Positions 61,253 to 64,000 of a stretch of 64,000 nt of DNA are shown here, one piece after another. The number at the start of each line of letters is the position of its first letter. The stretch's first letter is position 1. The notes beneath the pieces were generated by a model that searched no databases, was not told where the DNA came from, and saw only the letters and a list, made by a program, of their open reading frames with translations. Made by a program: the position numbers and the translations under genes. Where the stretch lies: the NCBI RefSeq assembly GCF_001435775.1, contig NZ_AZFK01000005.1:52313-116312 (forward strand). Direction: 5' to 3'. The DNA comes from Limosilactobacillus ingluviei DSM 15946. Lineage in GTDB: Bacteria; Bacillota; Bacilli; Lactobacillales; Lactobacillaceae.

Positions 61253-62446
61253 TCACTTTTTCTTAATTCGTACCTTCAAATAATACCGGTTCAGCAGCCA
61301 AACTTCAATCCCCGCTAACAGCACGTTGCCCCCAGCATGCCACCATAAAAAGCTGGTCCGCCCCACCGACCACGAGGCGACCACAATCAGGGCAGCAACC
61401 ACGCTCAGCAACCGATTCATTAACCGCCGAAACGCCGCGGGTTGCGTTGCCGCTGGGAGCGGGAAGAGGTGGGGAAAGACAATTTGGTCGTATTGGTGAT
61501 AAAAGGGGATCACCTGGCTGGCGACCAGGTAAATAAATAACAAGACCAACAGGGTATTGAGCCACGGGACCGTAACAAAATACGTCACGACCATCGCGAC
61601 GGCCGTTAACCGCCAGACTAAATTACCCACTTCAACGTTGCGCACCAAGCCTTGCGCATAGAGGTAATCCCACGCCGAAGGGCCCCCCTGCAGCCAACGA
61701 ACGCCCCCTTGCAGCCATTTGCGGCGCCGAATTTTTCCCTGAACCGCTGGCACATCGGTGAAGAGGTTAAAGAAGCGATAGAGGCGGTCCATGCGTTGCT
61801 GTTCAAATGCAACGGCGTGCCGCCAGTCAAGTGCTTGGGCTGGCTTTTTGAACAGCAAGCACCCCAGCCCAAAGCCCAGCCCAACCAGGGGCCAAGCCAA
61901 ACTCAAGCTCCAGCCCACCAAGGGGAGACCCCATTGCCACCAAGCCACGCCCCGCCGTTGGAAGCTCAGCTGCTGGTAGGCAGATTTCAACCAACCCCAT
62001 TTCAAAACCGCCGCGGCCCCGACCAGCCCGGCCACGTACCACGGCAAGGCACTGGCACTGAGATCTTTGACCCGCAGCAAAAGAGGCAGACTCACCACCA
62101 GCCCCGCTTCGCTGAGCAAGATGCCGCGCCAAGCACTGTAATAAAAGGCGGCCCGAAAATACCCCTGCGCGGCACTGGTCTGGGGCAGCAAGACGACCGG
62201 ATCAGCCGGCTGCACCAAGGTCGCCAATTGCCCGGCCTGAGTCACTAATGTCAGCCAAGCTAACACCACCGGCCACACCCACCACGCCGTGGGAGCCACC
62301 GTGGGCAGCCACTGAGCGTAACGATACGCGAGGGCGCCAAACAAGAAGAACAGGGCAATGATGAAGTGATCATTAAAGACCAAGCGCCAATACTTCAACA
62401 GCTGAGTAAAGTGCCGCTGCTTGCGCGCAATAAACAAATCACGCAT
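61253..62446 (-). CDS. ecsB: ABC transporter permease EcsB
   Basis: Membrane partner of EcsA; in Firmicutes the pair affects secretion, regulated proteolysis and peptide clearance. The 397-aa protein has about ten hydrophobic segments, starts LFIARKQRHFTQLLKYWRLV (the family N-terminus) and has the FNLFTDVPAVQGKIRRRKWL conserved cytoplasmic loop. Its ATG overlaps the end of ecsA by 8 nt. Confidence 0.93.
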   Translation of the reverse strand: MRDLFIARKQRHFTQLLKYWRLVFNDHFIIALFFLFGALAYRYAQWLPTVAPTAWWVWPVVLAWLTLVTQAGQLATLVQPADPVVLLPQTSAAQGYFRAAFYYSAWRGILLSEAGLVVSLPLLLRVKDLSASALPWYVAGLVGAAAVLKWGWLKSAYQQLSFQRRGVAWWQWGLPLVGWSLSLAWPLVGLGFGLGCLLFKKPAQALDWRHAVAFEQQRMDRLYRFFNLFTDVPAVQGKIRRRKWLQGGVRWLQGGPSAWDYLYAQGLVRNVEVGNLVWRLTAVAMVVTYFVTVPWLNTLLVLLFIYLVASQVIPFYHQYDQIVFPHLFPLPAATQPAAFRRLMNRLLSVVAALIVVASWSVGRTSFLWWHAGGNVLLAGIEVWLLNRYYLKVRIKKK

Positions 62447-63176
62447 CCTGCTCCCCCCTTGCCATGGCTAGGTAAATTTCATCTAACGAGGCGGTCGGAT
62501 CCGGCGCTTGGGCTTTGAGGTCCGCTAACGTCCCTTGGGCCTTAACCCGCCCATCGGTTAATAGCACAAAGCGGTCGCAATAGCGTTGGGCGGTATCCAA
62601 GACGTGAGTGGACATCAAAATCGCCGCGCCAGCCTGCTTGCGTGCTTCAATCAACGCCAAGAGATCCCGAACCGCTAAGGGATCTAAGCCGTAGAACGGT
62701 TCATCAACGATAAAAAGCTTGGCCTCCGTCAAAAAGGCCATCACAATCATTACCTTTTGCTTCATCCCCTTCGAAAAATCGGCTGGAAACCAATCCAATT
62801 TATTCGCCAACCGAAACGTCGTTAGCAGTTCCTGGGCCCGCTGCCAGGCTGGCTCAGGGGCTAATTGGTATGCCTTGATCGTAAGCGCCAAGTGTTCGCG
62901 CAAGGTTAGTTCTGGATAGAGGATCGGGGTTTCAGGCACGTAGGCAATCTGTTGTTTATACGCAACCGGATCGGTGGCTAGCGCGGTCCCGTTTAAGGTA
63001 ATCTGTCCGCTGAAAGGGCGCATTAAACCAATAATGTGGTTTAAAGTCGTGGACTTACCCGCCCCGTTGAGGCCAATCAAGCCGACCAATTCGCTCGCAG
63101 CCACGGTAAAGCTGACCTGGTGAAGTACCGGCAACTGGGAGTAGCCCCCCGTCAGGTTTTTAATTTCTAACGTCAT
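62439..63176 (-). CDS. ecsA: ABC transporter ATP-binding protein EcsA
   Basis: ATPase of the Ecs transporter. The 245-aa protein begins MTLEIKNLTGGYSQLPVLHQ, has Walker A GLNGAGKST, signature FSKGMKQK (a variant of LSGGQ), Walker B LFIVDEP and switch His (MSTHVLD). ATG 63176 is chosen by family N-terminus although its ribosome site (AAGGCC) is weak; the frame reaches 63224. Divergent from hit through a mirrored promoter region. Confidence 0.95.
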   Translation of the reverse strand: MTLEIKNLTGGYSQLPVLHQVSFTVAASELVGLIGLNGAGKSTTLNHIIGLMRPFSGQITLNGTALATDPVAYKQQIAYVPETPILYPELTLREHLALTIKAYQLAPEPAWQRAQELLTTFRLANKLDWFPADFSKGMKQKVMIVMAFLTEAKLFIVDEPFYGLDPLAVRDLLALIEARKQAGAAILMSTHVLDTAQRYCDRFVLLTDGRVKAQGTLADLKAQAPDPTASLDEIYLAMARGEQDA

Positions 63177-63212
63177 TTTTTCAGGCCTTTCTAAAAAAGT
63201 TTTCATTCTCCA

Positions 63213-63241
63213 AGTATACCACAAGGGAAGTGCGGTATACT
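63213..63241. promoter_or_regulatory. Mirror-image divergent promoters of ecsA and hit
   Basis: AGTATACC-N13-GGTATACT places a perfect TATACT -10 on each strand (plus 63236-63241; minus 63213-63218), so each -10 occupies the other gene's -35 zone. Confidence 0.55.
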
Positions 63242-63309
63242 GGTATTAACTATCGCAACGTGGGGTGTCAACAACCCCATTTAAAACTTAAGAAACGAGG
63301 CGTAATCAA

Positions 63310-63744
63310 ATGGAAGACTGCATTTTTTGTAAAATCATCAATGGTGACATTCCGAGCTACAAGGTCTATGAAGATGAGGTCGTCTATGCCTTCCTCGACA
63401 TTTCGCAAGCCACCCCTGGTCACACCTTAGTCGTACCTAAGCACCACGTCAAAGATATTTTTGCCTATGATGCGGATTTGGCCGCCCAAGTCTTTGCCCG
63501 CTTGCCAAAGATTGCCCGGGCAATCAAGGCCTCTAACCCCAAGATCGTGGGAATGAACATCTTAAACAACAACGGAAAGGCCGCTTACCAATCCGTCTTC
63601 CATTCCCACATTCACCTGCTGCCCCGCTATGCGGATGACAAATTCAGCATGACCTTTATTGACAACCAGGAGGCATATGATGAAGCTAAATACCAAGCCG
63701 TTTGTGATGCCATCGTGGCCCAACTGGCAAACGAAAACAACTAA
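63310..63744 (+). CDS. hit: HIT family hydrolase
   Basis: Histidine-triad nucleotide hydrolase or transferase acting on AMP-linked substrates. The 144-aa protein has the zinc-site-like N-terminus CIFCKIINGDIPSYKVYEDE and the triad HSHIH (His98, His100, His102) followed by LLPR. AAACGAGG precedes ATG 63310. Divergent from ecsAB, the arrangement found in Bacillus. Confidence 0.96.
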   Translation: MEDCIFCKIINGDIPSYKVYEDEVVYAFLDISQATPGHTLVVPKHHVKDIFAYDADLAAQVFARLPKIARAIKASNPKIVGMNILNNNGKAAYQSVFHSHIHLLPRYADDKFSMTFIDNQEAYDEAKYQAVCDAIVAQLANENN

Positions 63745-63916
63745 GTTGGCCGCGGATTGGCGCCAATTGCAACAAGATTTACAAACCATCAGCCACGCTC
63801 AGCGCCAGCTGACGGTTAGTCTGCAACAGCTGCAACGGACCTTACCTGCCGTGCAAGCCGCCGGCCAAGCGTTACAAACGCACATCCGCCAACTGTTGGC
63901 TCAAGATCAAGCTTAA
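63680..63916 (+). CDS. Small helical hypothetical protein overlapping the hit 3' end
   Basis: A 78-aa product: basic N-terminus MKLNTKPFVMPSWPNWQTKT and then a Gln- and Leu-rich amphipathic helix (WRQLQQDLQTISHAQRQLTV, LQQLQRTLPAVQAAGQAL). An AGGAGG lies 6 nt before ATG 63680, inside hit coding sequence, so the two frames overlap by 65 nt. The helix suggests a coiled coil. No family recognised; initiation at a later codon would remove the overlap but lacks a ribosome site. Confidence 0.6.
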   Translation: MKLNTKPFVMPSWPNWQTKTTKLAADWRQLQQDLQTISHAQRQLTVSLQQLQRTLPAVQAAGQALQTHIRQLLAQDQA

Positions 63917-63941
63917 CCGAAAAAAGATCACCATTCCAACC

Positions 63942-64000
63942 GCCCTGATATGCTCCCTTTTAGGTGGAGAAACGAATTATGTAAAATTCGATCTCACCTG
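63942..64000. other. Interrupted inverted-repeat region at the window edge
   Basis: AGGTG, GAG and CGAATT in 63963-63977 pair with AATTCG, CTC and ACCT up to 63999 in an interrupted stem. It may be a hairpin or the end of an element extending beyond the window. The preceding TGATATGCTCCC motif is reminiscent of an insertion-sequence terminus, but nothing here proves it. Confidence 0.25.

Noticed and set aside
1..64000. CRISPR arrays, complete insertion sequences and prophage genes
   Set aside because: No regularly spaced repeats, transposase or phage genes were found within the window.

Overview
The window is a gene-dense, moderately GC-rich stretch of a lactic acid bacterium (family Lactobacillaceae, most likely a heterofermentative Limosilactobacillus-type genome; the genus is inference). 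Evidence: low-GC Gram-positive gene orders (yqeG-yqeH-yhbY-nadD-yqeK-rsfS-yqeM; infC-rpmI-rplT; dnaI-dnaB-nrdR-coaE-mutM-polA; ecsAB-hit), D-lactate dehydrogenase, HMG-CoA synthase (mevalonate route), lipoate ligase, stand-alone GshA and DUF3042/YqgQ/YneF small proteins. It is core chromosome. I see no complete insertion sequence, prophage or CRISPR array, and no gap over 300 bp lacks a gene.

Layout. 1-2.8 kb: tsf (partial), rpsB, ldhD. 2.9-6 kb: yazA, yabB, plsC, yneF, ynzC and lexA with an SOS box. 6-12.8 kb: mvaS, gshA, a ClC channel, lplA, tRNA-Ser(CGA), a small hydrolase and methionine-sulfoxide reductase. 12.9-15.2 kb: an AhpF-like reductase with rearranged domains plus AhpC under a PerR-type box. 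15.3-17.8 kb: a translationally coupled operon of three unrecognised genes, the best candidate for an undescribed system. 17.9-24.2 kb: a 42-aa protein, glnA, miaA, DUF3042, then rpmG and the yqgN-rhomboid-yqgQ-glcK-rhodanese run with a cre site. 24.3-30.4 kb: PBP2, YfhO, greA, udk. 30.5-36 kb: pheST with a complete T-box, HxlR regulator, HD hydrolase, TrmH methylase. 36-40.4 kb: acyP, yidC, a deformylase homologue, a two-component system, rpmF. 40.5-46.6 kb: yceD, tmcAL and the yqe ribosome-biogenesis operon. 46.8-48.1 kb: rplT-rpmI-infC with an L20-type leader and a probable AUA start. 48.1-55.3 kb: the DNA replication and repair operon. 55.5-63.9 kb: a phosphoribosyltransferase with a palindromic operator, BI-1, murC, ytpR, ytpP, two unknowns, trmB, ecsBA and hit.

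Themes. Translation and ribosome assembly dominate. Redox defence recurs (GshA, fRMsr, AhpC/AhpF, thioredoxin-like YtpP, HxlR regulator). Sites readable from the DNA include an SOS box, PerR box, cre sites, a CRP/Rex-type palindrome before ldhD, a T-box and an L20 leader. All start choices rest on ribosome-site spacing and family N-termini. Promoter and operator calls are by eye from hexamer matches.
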